64,000 bases of DNA from Labrenzia sp. OB1 (GTDB lineage: Bacteria; Pseudomonadota; Alphaproteobacteria; Rhizobiales; Stappiaceae), in assembly GCF_001624695.1 (NCBI RefSeq), contig NZ_JSEP01000015.1, forward strand, positions 985 through 64,984, in the 5' to 3' direction. The translations under genes were made by a program, and so were the position numbers. Below, one piece after another: positions 52,986 to 61,862 of this stretch. The first letter of the stretch is position 1. Each line of letters opens with the position of its first letter. The notes beneath the pieces are model-generated. The model ran no database searches, had not been told where the DNA came from, and was given only the letters and a program-made list of their open reading frames with translations.

Positions 52986-53921
52986 ATGTCCGGTCTGAAG
53001 CGTGTTGAAATGTCGAGGCGGGAGATCTTGCTGGGCGGTGTCGCCCTGGCCGCGACAGGGATCGCCGGTCAGGGCCGGGCGTTTGCCGAGGCAAACCTGA
53101 GCGTCGGCAATCACGAGATCACGGTCTTTTCCGACGGCCATCTTTCCCTGCCGATGGGGTTCATTCTGCCGGAGCAGAGTGAAGAGGAAATTTCGGCTCT
53201 GCTCGCGCCCCACGGCATGGCGACAGACCTGCTGACGCCTGACTGCAACATCACGCTGCTGCGCAGCGGCGACCGTCTCGCCCTGTTCGACGTCGGCGCC
53301 GGACCGAATTTCCAGCCCACCGCCGGTGAGCTTCTGTCCAAACTGGAAAACGCAGGTATCGATCCGTCGGACATCACCGACGTGATCCTGACTCATGCGC
53401 ACCCGGATCACCTGTGGGGCATTCTGGACGATTTCGACGACCCGCTTTATCCGCAGGCGAATATCCACGTGCCGCAGGGCGAATGGGATTTCTGGCGCGC
53501 GGACGATACGCTGGCGAACATGCCCGATGAGCGGAAAAGCTTCGTGGTCGGCGCCCAGTCCCGGCTCGAGGCCATCGAAGACCAGGTTACCATGATCGCT
53601 CCGGGGGAGGAGGTGCTGCCGGGCGTCGAGGCGGTCGGCAGCCACGGACACACGCCCGGTCACATGTCCTACATGATCCATGGCGGGTCGCAGAGCGTCT
53701 TCGTCGTCGGTGACGCCATTTCAAATGCCGTGATTTCCTTTGAAAAACCGGAGTGGGCATCCGGCACCGACCAGGACCGGGATAAGGGGATCGCCACGCG
53801 CAAGATGCTTCTCGACCGGCTCGCGCTCGATCAGTCGCGGGTTATCGGCTTCCACTTTCCGCATCCGGGCGAAGGCCGGGTGGAAAAAGCCGCGCAGGGC
53901 TTCAGGTTCGTCAAGGGGTAA
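52986..53921 (+). CDS. Tat-exported metallo-beta-lactamase-fold hydrolase (SoxH-like)
   Basis: This 311-residue protein has a twin-arginine signal (MSRREILLGG, Arg11-Arg12) and MBL metal motifs: HAHPDH (137-142), SHGHTPGHMSY and VVGDAI. It should fold with its metals in the cytoplasm and act in the periplasm. Its place in a sulfur-oxidation region and under a SoxR/SqrR-type site suggests a sulfur substrate, as for SoxH; this is inference, and lactonase-type activity is possible. ATG 52986 with GGAGG upstream is preferred over GTG 52974. It converges on the second YeeE gene. Confidence 0.82.
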   Translation: MSGLKRVEMSRREILLGGVALAATGIAGQGRAFAEANLSVGNHEITVFSDGHLSLPMGFILPEQSEEEISALLAPHGMATDLLTPDCNITLLRSGDRLALFDVGAGPNFQPTAGELLSKLENAGIDPSDITDVILTHAHPDHLWGILDDFDDPLYPQANIHVPQGEWDFWRADDTLANMPDERKSFVVGAQSRLEAIEDQVTMIAPGEEVLPGVEAVGSHGHTPGHMSYMIHGGSQSVFVVGDAISNAVISFEKPEWASGTDQDRDKGIATRKMLLDRLALDQSRVIGFHFPHPGEGRVEKAAQGFRFVKG

Positions 53922-53934
53922 CGCGGACAGCCGG

Positions 53935-55041
53935 CTATTCGGCCGGCGAGCGCCGCGTGTCATCGCCATAGCGCCGGAAAACGGCAAGGACCGAGCCTTC
54001 GAACAGCCAGGCCAGGCCCAGCCTTGCGCCAAAGGCCATCGACAGCATGACAACCGGGGCGGAGATGGCCAGGGATGAAAAGCCGGTTATGCCCTGCCCG
54101 ACCGTGCAGCCCATGGCCATGACACCGCCGATACCCATCAGCGTGCCGCCCAGCAGGTGGCGCCCGAGTTCCCTGGCATCGTCACAGGCCTCCCAGCGGA
54201 TATCCCGCTTCCACACGGCCGCGAAGACCGCACCGAGAAACGTTCCGACAATCAGACCGACCCCATAGTCCGGCCAGGTTCCGGTGTAGGTGATGAACTG
54301 CAAAATGGTATCGCCTACCGGCACCACGAAGGACCCTGCCTCGATCTGGATCGGGTCGAAGGAATGGGCGGCGGTGAAGGTCGTCGCCCACCAGCCGAAT
54401 GCAATCACCGCACCGATGACGACCGCCGATGCGACCTTTCCGAACTCGCGCCGGTAGGACGCCGACCTGAAGATCCATGCCAGACCGGCAAAAGCCATGA
54501 GCGCAGCGACAGCCTCCTGCAGGCGCAGCCCGGTCAGCGCCGACAGGATATCGCCGATGGACTGGCTTCCGGCCCAGTCGAAGGAATACGCAAGGTCATC
54601 CACCAGCGGCACGCGCAGGACTGCCAGAATGCCGCGCTGCGCGGCGAGCGCCGACAGACCGATCACGGTCAGAACCACGAGCGCCCTCAGGCTGCCTCCA
54701 CCGAGGCGCAGAACCGCACCGAAACCGCAGGTTCCGACAAGAGCCATGCCGATCCCGAACAGGACGCCGCCGGCAATGGCGCCGCTCCAGGCAAATTCGG
54801 AGGACAGGTAAAAGGATGCTGCCGGGTCGGCCAGACCGAAGGCCGCGAGCAACTGCGTGCCGATTAGGGCGCAAACGGCAGCCAGCACCCAGGTGCGCAA
54901 GCCGCTGCTGTCGCCGGCGTACCAGTGGCGTTCGAGCGACGACAGGGTGCAGAAGTGGGTCGCCCGCGCGGCGAAACCCAGGACGCACCCGGCAAGAACA
55001 CCAAGGATCGGCGTCAGCAACACCGGGTCCGGAATAAACAT
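53935..55041 (-). CDS. YeeE/YedE-family sulfur-compound transporter (second)
   Basis: This 368-residue membrane protein has about nine to ten helices and the cysteine motifs THFCTLSSLERHW, GTCGFGAVLRLGGGSLRAL and MGCTVGQGITG. It is a diverged paralogue of the protein at 50971-52062 and likely also handles a reduced sulfur compound. The ATG at 55041 is preferred: AGGAGGGG lies upstream and the first membrane helix begins right after. An inverted repeat (55187-55207) lies upstream. Confidence 0.85.
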   Translation of the reverse strand: MFIPDPVLLTPILGVLAGCVLGFAARATHFCTLSSLERHWYAGDSSGLRTWVLAAVCALIGTQLLAAFGLADPAASFYLSSEFAWSGAIAGGVLFGIGMALVGTCGFGAVLRLGGGSLRALVVLTVIGLSALAAQRGILAVLRVPLVDDLAYSFDWAGSQSIGDILSALTGLRLQEAVAALMAFAGLAWIFRSASYRREFGKVASAVVIGAVIAFGWWATTFTAAHSFDPIQIEAGSFVVPVGDTILQFITYTGTWPDYGVGLIVGTFLGAVFAAVWKRDIRWEACDDARELGRHLLGGTLMGIGGVMAMGCTVGQGITGFSSLAISAPVVMLSMAFGARLGLAWLFEGSVLAVFRRYGDDTRRSPAE

Positions 55042-55186
55042 GTTCCTGTTCCCCTCCTTGCCCTTTCGGACATCCTCCCAGAGCAGGCTACGGTTATTGC
55101 CTGCGGACGCCGTTTCTTGCGAACGATCGCCTGAATTTGATCTCTCCTGCATACACGAGCACGCAGGAAAACAGTTTGATCCAGCA

Positions 55187-55207
55187 CATTCCGGCCGCTT
55201 TGGAATG
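55187..55207. promoter_or_regulatory. Inverted repeat CATTCC-N9-GGAATG upstream of the second YeeE gene
   Basis: The arms CATTCC and GGAATG are perfect, with a 9-bp spacer. It lies 146 bp upstream of the second YeeE start and contains ATTC/GAAT half-sites, but at a wider spacing than the SqrR consensus. It may be a weak or different operator. Confidence 0.3.
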
Positions 55208-55295
55208 AAAACGGTCCGACTTCGCCGATTTATCGAAGGGTATCAGGCAGTGTCTGACGCAGCAATCAAAGCGCTTGCTGCACTGCGATCCCGCG

Positions 55296-55646
55296 TCATT
55301 TCCCGCCAGCGCGGGCGTCTCTGCAGAACAGATCGTAGAGACTTCCGATGATCGAGCTCACCTCGTCATCCACAAGACTGTAATAGATCATGCGGCCGTC
55401 GCGGCGGGACTGCACGAGCCCTTCCAGCCGCAGCCTTGCCAATTGCTGGGAGACCGCGGCCTGCGGCATGGTCAGGATTTCCTCAAGCTCGGAAACCGAC
55501 TTTTCGCCTTCGGACAACAGACACAGAATGACCAGCCGCACTTCGTGGGACAGCGCTTTCAGGAGGTCGCTGGCCTTTCTCGCCTGCATCATCAGCAGTT
55601 CGAGATCCTCCGCAGCCATGTCCTTGTTGAAGACCGGTAGGTTCAT
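55296..55646 (-). CDS. soxR: ArsR-family sulfur-responsive repressor SoxR (SqrR/BigR-like)
   Basis: This 116-residue winged-helix protein has its recognition helix in MPQAAVSQQLARLRLEGLV. Cys42 (VILCLL) and Cys108 (LFCRD) lie at the positions of the two cysteines that form persulfide bridges in SqrR (41 and 107). It should release DNA when sulfane sulfur is present. It is next to soxS and divergent from soxV, as in Paracoccus. The ribosome site before ATG 55646 is poor; ATG 55619 would lose 9 residues. Confidence 0.88.
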   Translation of the reverse strand: MNLPVFNKDMAAEDLELLMMQARKASDLLKALSHEVRLVILCLLSEGEKSVSELEEILTMPQAAVSQQLARLRLEGLVQSRRDGRMIYYSLVDDEVSSIIGSLYDLFCRDARAGGK

Positions 55647-55740
55647 GAAAGTCTGAAATCTCCGTCCAGTTACGCCTTGCGCTGCGTAAAACTCTTAGTA
55701 CCCGGATTACGAACCGGTGTCACCGGGCCGATCAACATTG

Positions 55741-56115
55741 TCAATTGATCTTTTCAGGCAGCTTTTCAAGCATGCCGGCCAGCAGCGGCCAGAAAAAGTG
55801 CTCACCGGGATAACCGCGCAACCGGTCGATCTCGACCCCGTTCTCGATGAGTACGAAAGTGGGTGTCAGCCGTTCGCGCGCGATTCCGGACAGGTCCTCC
55901 GGCCAGGTGTCGGTGATGTCGACCCGGCGCAGGGGCGCGCGCCGGCCTTCCTCCGTCTTTGGATAGGCGACGCCGATTTCCTCGTTCCAGCGCTTGCACC
56001 AGACGCAACCCGGCTGTTCCAGCATGATCAGTTCCGCCGCGCCGGCCGGCAACGACCAGACAAGGACGATGAAAACGGCCCGGGCAAGCGCGCCAAACCG
56101 CAGCGCAATCGACAT
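55741..56115 (-). CDS. soxS: Periplasmic thioredoxin-like protein SoxS
   Basis: This 124-residue protein has a signal peptide (cleavage near AGA-AE) and a thioredoxin-type active site CVWC (about residues 37-40) followed by TPTFVLIENG with the cis-proline. In Paracoccus SoxS reduces and reactivates SoxY. It is divergent from soxV; AGGAGAG lies upstream of the ATG. The soxS-soxR gap is 94 bp. Confidence 0.85.
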   Translation of the reverse strand: MSIALRFGALARAVFIVLVWSLPAGAAELIMLEQPGCVWCKRWNEEIGVAYPKTEEGRRAPLRRVDITDTWPEDLSGIARERLTPTFVLIENGVEIDRLRGYPGEHFFWPLLAGMLEKLPEKIN

Positions 56116-56139
56116 TCTGAACTCTCCTGCATTTCTTTG

Positions 56140-56157
56140 ATTGCAATATATATGAAT
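56140..56157. promoter_or_regulatory. Candidate SoxR site in the soxS-soxV gap
   Basis: ATTGCAATATATATGAAT matches 14 of 18 positions with the palindrome in the soxW-soxX gap (57605-57622). These are the two gaps where SoxR binds in Paracoccus and Pseudaminobacter. The next GAAT (56160-56163) adds another half-site. Confidence 0.6.
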
Positions 56158-56209
56158 TTTTGAATACTTTAAAGTAAAACAGCTTCAGAGCTTCGCCGGG
56201 AGGACAGGA

Positions 56210-56944
56210 ATGCTCGATGTCTCGCTGGGAGCCGCCTTTCTCGCAGGGCTGCTCTCGTTCATTTCACCGTGCGTGCTGCCGATCGTGCCGCCCTACCTGT
56301 GCTATCTGGCCGGGGTGAGCGTCGACGAGTTGAAAGGCGAAGCCGCGACGGCGGAAACCGGGCGTCGGGTGATTCTGGCAGCCGTCGCATTCGTGCTCGG
56401 GTTCTCGGCAGTCTTCGTCGCGCTTGGCGCCACGGCAAGCGTCGTCGGCCAGTCGATCGCCCGCTATTACGACGTTCTTTCCTATGTGGCGGGCGGCATC
56501 ATCATCGTCATGGGCCTGCATTTTCTCGGCGTCTTCCGGATCGGGCTGCTGTTCCGTGAAGCGCGGATCCAGGTGGAGCGCAAACCGGCCGGGCTGATCG
56601 GCGCTTTCGTCATGGGCCTTGCCTTCGCCTTCGGCTGGACGCCCTGTGTCGGTCCTGTGCTGGCCGCCATCCTGTTTGTCGCCGGTTCCTCCGACACGAC
56701 GTGGCACGGGGCGGCGCTGCTGGCGGTCTATGCCCTCGGTATCGGCCTGCCGTTCATACTGGCCGCCGCCTTCGCCAGCCGCTTTCTGCGGCTCGCCGGA
56801 CGGTTTCGCAAACACATGGGCACAGTGGAAAAGGTGATGGGCGGTCTTCTGGTCCTGACCGGCCTCTTGTTCATTACCGGCCAGATGTCGGCCATCGCCT
56901 TCTGGCTTCTTGAAACCTTTCCGGTTTTTTCACAAATCGGCTGA
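56210..56944 (+). CDS. soxV: CcdA-family thiol electron transporter SoxV
   Basis: This 244-residue protein has six membrane helices. It carries the two redox cysteines of CcdA/DsbD membrane domains in SPCVLPIVPPYLCYL and WTPCVGPVLAAIL. It carries reducing power from cytoplasmic thioredoxin to SoxW and SoxS for upkeep of the Sox enzymes. GGGAGGACAGG precedes the ATG. It is the first gene of the plus-strand sox series. Confidence 0.92.
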   Translation: MLDVSLGAAFLAGLLSFISPCVLPIVPPYLCYLAGVSVDELKGEAATAETGRRVILAAVAFVLGFSAVFVALGATASVVGQSIARYYDVLSYVAGGIIIVMGLHFLGVFRIGLLFREARIQVERKPAGLIGAFVMGLAFAFGWTPCVGPVLAAILFVAGSSDTTWHGAALLAVYALGIGLPFILAAAFASRFLRLAGRFRKHMGTVEKVMGGLLVLTGLLFITGQMSAIAFWLLETFPVFSQIG

Positions 56945-56966
56945 GTGCACCTGGGAGGATAGGAAC

Positions 56967-57560
56967 ATGCGCTTCTGGAAACATCTGGTCCTGGCGATCG
57001 AGCTGACGGCGGCACTGGGAACGACGGCCCTCGCCGCGACGATGGGCGAGGACGGGCTGCACAAGCAACCCTGGTTCACGATGACCTTCCGCGACATCGC
57101 AGAAGACATCGAGACCGCTGCCGGCGACGGCAAGCGCCTGGCGATCGTCTTCGAGCAGAGAGGCTGCATCTATTGCCGCCAGATGCACGAGAAGATCCTC
57201 TCCGACCCGGAAGTGACCGACTACATCAAAGAGAATTTCATGGTCGTCCAGTACAATATGTTCGGCGACGAGGAAGTGGTCGATCTGGATGGCGAGGAAC
57301 TGACGGAAAAGACCGCGGCGCGCAAATGGGGCTATGTGTTCACGCCCACAATCGTCTTCCTTCCGGAGACCGCTCCGGACGAAGGCACCGTGCAGGATGC
57401 CGCTGTCGCGACCATGCCGGGGGCGTTTGGAAAGTGGACTTTCCTGAACATGTTCCTCTGGGTCCGGGAGAAGGGCTATGAGGGCGACGAGCACTTTCAG
57501 AAGTATCACGCCCGCATAATCAATGAGTTGCGCGAGCAGGGCCGCCTCGGCGCGGAGTGA
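56967..57560 (+). CDS. soxW: Periplasmic thioredoxin SoxW
   Basis: This 197-residue protein has a signal peptide (cleavage near ALA-AT) and a thioredoxin-like fold with active site CIYC (about residues 67-70) and cis-proline TPTIVFLPE. It accepts electrons from SoxV. ATG 56967 has GGGAGGA upstream; the frame before it overlaps soxV. A 163-bp gap with a SoxR-like palindrome follows. Confidence 0.9.
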   Translation: MRFWKHLVLAIELTAALGTTALAATMGEDGLHKQPWFTMTFRDIAEDIETAAGDGKRLAIVFEQRGCIYCRQMHEKILSDPEVTDYIKENFMVVQYNMFGDEEVVDLDGEELTEKTAARKWGYVFTPTIVFLPETAPDEGTVQDAAVATMPGAFGKWTFLNMFLWVREKGYEGDEHFQKYHARIINELREQGRLGAE

Positions 57561-57604
57561 CGCCGACATAAAAAGGCACTTGATCAGGCTTAGTAAAAAG
57601 GCCT

Positions 57605-57622
57605 ATTGCATAATATATGCAA
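57605..57622. promoter_or_regulatory. Candidate SoxR operator in the soxW-soxX gap
   Basis: TTGCATA-ATA-TATGCAA (57606-57622) is a perfect inverted repeat about 100 bp before soxX. It shares ATTGCA and ATATATG with the soxS-soxV site, so it probably controls a second sox promoter. Confidence 0.6.
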
Positions 57623-57723
57623 AAAATCATATCTTTTAATGTGAGGAGGACGGGCGGACCGGTTACCGGGTCTGCCCAAGAGACGGCGGCAGCCGTTTCG
57701 CACTGAGGAGGAAAGCCGACATC

Positions 57724-58203
57724 ATGAGGACAGGCGCGAGACTTACAAGCTTGCCGGCATTACTGGCCGGTCTGACCGTCATGGCCGCATCGGTGGCGAC
57801 CGCCGGAACCGTGGCTCCGGACAGCGTTCCCATCGAGGACATGGAGCTGACGCAGACACTCACCGACAACAAGGGCAACCCGGCTGCCGGGCGCGAGGCA
57901 TTCGCCGACCGCAAGAAAGGCAATTGCCTGGCCTGCCATGCCAATGCGGACCTTGAGGAACAGCTCTTTCACGGAGAGGTCGGACCGGAGCTTGACGGCG
58001 TCGCCGACCGCTGGAGCGAAGAACAGCTGCGCGCCATCGTCGTGAACAGCAAGGACGTTTTCGGCGAACAGACAATTATGCCCGGCTTCTACACGCTGAA
58101 AGTCGGCGTGAATGTTGCCGAGGAAAACGCCGGCCAGACCATTCTGACCGCTCAGGAGGTAGAGGACGTCGTCGCCTATCTCATGACACTCAAGGACAAC
58201 TGA
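57724..58203 (+). CDS. soxX: Sulfur-oxidation cytochrome c subunit SoxX
   Basis: This 159-residue periplasmic monoheme cytochrome has a signal peptide (cleavage near ATA-GT), heme site CLACH (68-72) and a probable axial methionine in QTIMPGFYTL. With SoxA it forms the thiosulfate-oxidising SoxXA complex that loads sulfur onto SoxY. GGAGGA precedes the ATG. Confidence 0.93.
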   Translation: MRTGARLTSLPALLAGLTVMAASVATAGTVAPDSVPIEDMELTQTLTDNKGNPAAGREAFADRKKGNCLACHANADLEEQLFHGEVGPELDGVADRWSEEQLRAIVVNSKDVFGEQTIMPGFYTLKVGVNVAEENAGQTILTAQEVEDVVAYLMTLKDN

Positions 58204-58226
58204 TCTCGAGACTCAGGGAGCAAGAG

Positions 58227-58676
58227 ATGACTTTTACTCGACGCCAAGTCTTCGGCCTGACGGCAGGTGCTGCCGCCTTCGTGGCCGTTGCCCCGCGGAT
58301 TTCATTCGCGGCGACAGATGATACCGAAGCCGCCATCAAGGCCTTTACCGGCGGTGCAGAGCCGGCGACGGGGACCGTAACCCTCGATACGCCGGAAATT
58401 GCCGAGAACGGCAACACCGTGCCGGTCGGCGTTTCGGTGGAAAGCCCGATGACGGCCGACAACTACGTGGAATCGGTTCTGATCCTGGCGGAAGGCAACC
58501 CCAGCCCGGCGGTCGCGACCTTCCACTTCACCGCGATGAGTGGTGCTGCGGAAGCCAAGACGCGAATCCGGCTGGCCAAGACCCAGAACGTGATTGCCGT
58601 GGCCAAGATGAATGATGGTTCCACCTTCATCGACCGCAAGGAAGTCAAGGTCACCATCGGCGGCTGCGGCGGCTGA
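58227..58676 (+). CDS. soxY: Sulfur-carrier protein SoxY
   Basis: This 149-residue protein is exported by the Tat route (TRRQVFGLTAGAAAF) and ends KVTIGGCGG. The cysteine three residues from the end holds the sulfur chain during oxidation. It partners SoxZ, encoded 31 bp downstream. GGGAG precedes the ATG. Confidence 0.96.
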   Translation: MTFTRRQVFGLTAGAAAFVAVAPRISFAATDDTEAAIKAFTGGAEPATGTVTLDTPEIAENGNTVPVGVSVESPMTADNYVESVLILAEGNPSPAVATFHFTAMSGAAEAKTRIRLAKTQNVIAVAKMNDGSTFIDRKEVKVTIGGCGG

Positions 58677-58707
58677 GCGAGCAGATCAGGACACAGAGGA
58701 ACACATC

Positions 58708-59034
58708 ATGGCAAATCCGAAACCCCGCGTGAAAGTGCCGAAGAAGGCATCCAAGGGCGAAGTCATCACCATCAAGACTCTCATCAGTCATCCGATGGAA
58801 TCCGGACAGCGCAAGGACAAGCAGGGCAACCTCGTCCCGCGGCAGATCATCAACACGTTCAAATGCGAATTCGACGGCCAGCTCGTCTTCGAATGCGACA
58901 TGGACCCGGCCGTCTCGGCGAACCCCTACATGGAATTCAACGCAAAGGTCGAGAACAGCGGCACCTTCAAATTCACCTGGGTGGATGATGACGGCAGCGT
59001 CTACGAGACAGAGAAGAAGATCACGGTCGAATAG
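58708..59034 (+). CDS. soxZ: Sulfur-carrier partner SoxZ
   Basis: This 108-residue protein lacks a signal peptide; it forms the SoxYZ pair before export on the SoxY Tat signal. It starts MANPKPRVKVPKKASKGEVI, and TIKTLISHPMESGQRKD is typical. The ATG at 58708 is fixed by AGAGGA upstream and by the family start. Confidence 0.96.
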   Translation: MANPKPRVKVPKKASKGEVITIKTLISHPMESGQRKDKQGNLVPRQIINTFKCEFDGQLVFECDMDPAVSANPYMEFNAKVENSGTFKFTWVDDDGSVYETEKKITVE

Positions 59035-59075
59035 ACCGTGACGTTTGAAGGCCGGGACAATCGGGAGGAGACGAT

Positions 59076-59939
59076 TTGGCCAGATCCTATAGACTTTCTT
59101 TAGCAGCAGGCGTCGCGTTGGTGCTGGGTGCGCACAGCGCGGCGATTGCCGGCGGACCGTCGGATGACAAGCTTGTCATCGACGGGGAGATGGAAATCAT
59201 GACCCGCGTGGCCCCGCCGGAAGGCCACCCGCTCGATGAAGTGATTTCCGGCTGGCACTACCGCACCGAGGAAACACGGGACCTTGAAGCCGACAGCTTC
59301 CAGAACCCGGGCATGCTCTACGTGGAACGCGGCGAGGAAATCTGGAACACCGTGGAAGGTGATGCCGGCAAGTCCTGCGCCTCCTGCCACGAGGACGGCG
59401 CGGAATTCCTGAAGGGCATCGGTGCCAACTATCCAAAATGGAATGCCGGCGCGGGCAAACCTTTCAACATCGAGCTTCAGATCAACCAGTGCCGCGAGGA
59501 GAACATGCAGGCCAAGCCCTACAAGTTCGATGCGGCCGACCAGAAAGCCCTGACGACCTTCATCAAGCATCAGTCGATCGGCATGCCGGTGGAACTCGAT
59601 CTGACCGAAGGCGACATGAAGTCCTGGTGGGACAAGGGTGAAGAGCTCTACTACACCCGCACCGGTCAGTTGAACCTGTCCTGCGCGACCTGCCACGAAG
59701 ACTACAACGGCAACTACATCCGTGCCGATCACCTCAGCCAGGGCAACGTCAACGGCTTCCCGACCTACCGGCTGAAGCAAAGCGCCATGGTCTCGCTGCA
59801 CAACCGTTTTCGTGGCTGCATCCGGGACACACGGGCCGCATTTCCGGCAGCCTTTTCGGACGATCTCATGGCGCTTGAGGTCTATGTGACCTGGCGCGGT
59901 TCAGGTCTCGGGGTCGAAACGCCGGCTGTGCGCCAGTAG
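59076..59939 (+). CDS. soxA: Diheme cytochrome SoxA
   Basis: This 287-residue periplasmic protein has a signal peptide (cleavage near AIA-GG), two heme sites CASCH (101-105) and CATCH (203-207), and Cys248 in FRGCIRDTR, the cysteine persulfide ligand of the active heme in SoxA. Many SoxA proteins have lost one heme; this one keeps both. The start is TTG at 59076, with GGAGGAG 5 nt upstream; no ATG fits. Confidence 0.93.
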   Translation: MARSYRLSLAAGVALVLGAHSAAIAGGPSDDKLVIDGEMEIMTRVAPPEGHPLDEVISGWHYRTEETRDLEADSFQNPGMLYVERGEEIWNTVEGDAGKSCASCHEDGAEFLKGIGANYPKWNAGAGKPFNIELQINQCREENMQAKPYKFDAADQKALTTFIKHQSIGMPVELDLTEGDMKSWWDKGEELYYTRTGQLNLSCATCHEDYNGNYIRADHLSQGNVNGFPTYRLKQSAMVSLHNRFRGCIRDTRAAFPAAFSDDLMALEVYVTWRGSGLGVETPAVRQ

Positions 59940-59950
59940 GCGTCCTCCCA

Positions 59951-59987
59951 ACCCTCCGGCGCAGCGGCTGCCGCCGTACCGGAGGGT
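59951..59987 (+). terminator. Hairpin between soxA and soxB
   Basis: ACCCTCCGG pairs with CCGGAGGGT across a 19-nt GC-rich loop, 11 bp after the soxA stop. No T-tract follows, so it may stabilise or partly end the upstream message. The rest of the 205-bp gap shows no gene. Confidence 0.5.
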
Positions 59988-60144
59988 CCTGCCGGCATTG
60001 AGTGATCGGTTTTCCCGCGTTTGCGCAGGACGGCTGGAAAGCACAATTCATCCGAAGATCCATGGTGCGCGGATTCCCGCGCGCCAACGGAGAAGTCATG
60101 CATGCGGCCAGCCATGAACTGGTCCGCGATTTTGGAGGCAAGGA

Positions 60145-61839
60145 ATGTTCTCAAGACGCGAATTCCTGATGGCGGCAACGGCGACGAGCGCGCTGCTTGG
60201 GTCAGGGATGGCGGGATCCTGGTCCCGGCTGATGGCGCAACAGGCGCTTTCCGAGGATCTGCTTCTGCAGATGGAACCCAAGGGTAAACTGACCCTGGTT
60301 CACATCACCGACATTCATGCCCAGCTCAAGCCTATCTATTTCCGCGAGCCTTCAATCAATCTCGGTATCGGAGACGTGGCCGGAAAACCGCCGCATGTGA
60401 CCGGCGCGGATTTCCTGAAACTCTACAGCATCGAGCCCGGATCGCCCGATGCCTATGCCCTGACCAGCGAGGATTACGTCGCCCTGGCCCAAGGCTACGG
60501 CAAGATGGGCGGCATGGACCGGGTGGCGTCGGTGATCAAGCGTATCCGCGCAGAACGTGGGGATGACAACGTTCTGCTGCTGGACGGCGGCGACACATGG
60601 CAGGGCAGCTACACCTCCAACGTCACCGAAGGCCAGGACATGGTCACGGTGATGAATTCGCTTTCTCCCGATGCTATGACCGGCCACTGGGAATTCACCT
60701 ACGGCACCGACCGGGTCCAGGAACTGATCGATGAGCTGCCCTTCGCGTTTCTGGGGTCCAATATCTACGACGCCGAATGGGACGAACCGGCCTTCGAGCC
60801 CTGGAAGATGTTCGAGCGGGGCGGCTCCAAGGTGGCCGTCATCGGCCAGGCCTTCCCCTATACACCGATTGCCAATCCGCGCTGGATGATCCCCGGCTGG
60901 TCCTTCGGGATCCGCGAGGAGGACATCGCCAAACATGTCGGGGAGGCGCAGGACGAAGGCGCGGACCTGATCGTGCTGCTCTCTCACAACGGCTTCGACG
61001 TGGATCGCAAGCTGGCGTCCCGCGTCAACGGCATCGATGTCATCCTCACCGGGCACACGCACGATGCCCTGCCAGAACCGGTTATCGTCAACGACACGCT
61101 GGTGATCGCGTCGGGCTCCAACGGCAAATTCGTTTCTCGGCTGGATCTGGATATCCAGGACGGCAAGCTCAGCGGATATGCCTACCGTCTCATTCCGGTG
61201 TTCTCCGACATCATCACGCCGGACGCCGACATGGCCTCGCTGATTGACGAAGTTCGCGCGCCCTATGAAGGCGAGCTGTCCCGGGTGCTCGGCAAGACAG
61301 ACAGCCTTCTTTACAGGCGCGGCAACTTCAACGGCACGTTCGACGACCTGATCTGCCAGGCGCTTCTGGAAGAACGCGACGCAGAAATCGCGCTGTCGCC
61401 CGGCTTCCGCTGGGGCACCAGCCTGCTTCCGGGACAGGACATCACTTTCGAGGACCTGCACAACGCCTGTGCCATGACCTATCCGGCGGCTTATCGCTCG
61501 GCAATGAGCGGGCAGGTGCTGAAGGACATCCTGGAAGATGTCGGTGACAACCTGTTCAACAAGGATCCCTATTACCAGCAGGGCGGCGATATGGTCCGTG
61601 TTGGCGGCATGGGCTACACGATCGACCCCGGCAAGGAGATCGGCGAGCGCATCTCCGGCATGACGCTTCTGGCGACCGGCGAAGCCATCGATCCCGCCAG
61701 GGATTACGTCGTCGCGGGATGGGCCTCCGTCAATGAAGGCACCGAAGGTCCGCCGATCTGGGACGTCGTCGAAAACCACATCACCAAAAACCCTGTCGTC
61801 AAGCTGCCGGACAACCAGTCCGTGACGCTTGCCGGCTGA
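60145..61839 (+). CDS. soxB: Sulfate thioesterase SoxB
   Basis: This 564-residue Tat-exported protein (SRREFLMAATATSALLG) of the 5'-nucleotidase family carries the metal motifs ITDIHAQ, LLDGGDTWQG, TGHWEFTYG, LSHNGFDVD and TGHTHD. SoxB hydrolyses the sulfonate from the SoxY-bound chain, releasing sulfate. GGAGG precedes the ATG, 205 bp after soxA. Confidence 0.96.
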   Translation: MFSRREFLMAATATSALLGSGMAGSWSRLMAQQALSEDLLLQMEPKGKLTLVHITDIHAQLKPIYFREPSINLGIGDVAGKPPHVTGADFLKLYSIEPGSPDAYALTSEDYVALAQGYGKMGGMDRVASVIKRIRAERGDDNVLLLDGGDTWQGSYTSNVTEGQDMVTVMNSLSPDAMTGHWEFTYGTDRVQELIDELPFAFLGSNIYDAEWDEPAFEPWKMFERGGSKVAVIGQAFPYTPIANPRWMIPGWSFGIREEDIAKHVGEAQDEGADLIVLLSHNGFDVDRKLASRVNGIDVILTGHTHDALPEPVIVNDTLVIASGSNGKFVSRLDLDIQDGKLSGYAYRLIPVFSDIITPDADMASLIDEVRAPYEGELSRVLGKTDSLLYRRGNFNGTFDDLICQALLEERDAEIALSPGFRWGTSLLPGQDITFEDLHNACAMTYPAAYRSAMSGQVLKDILEDVGDNLFNKDPYYQQGGDMVRVGGMGYTIDPGKEIGERISGMTLLATGEAIDPARDYVVAGWASVNEGTEGPPIWDVVENHITKNPVVKLPDNQSVTLAG

Positions 61840-61862
61840 TGTCTTGACCAAGAGGACCAGTC

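Noticed and set aside
59940-60144. Small gene between soxA and soxB
   Set aside because: Short frames here have no ribosome site and no family pattern; the gap is better explained by a hairpin and the soxB leader.
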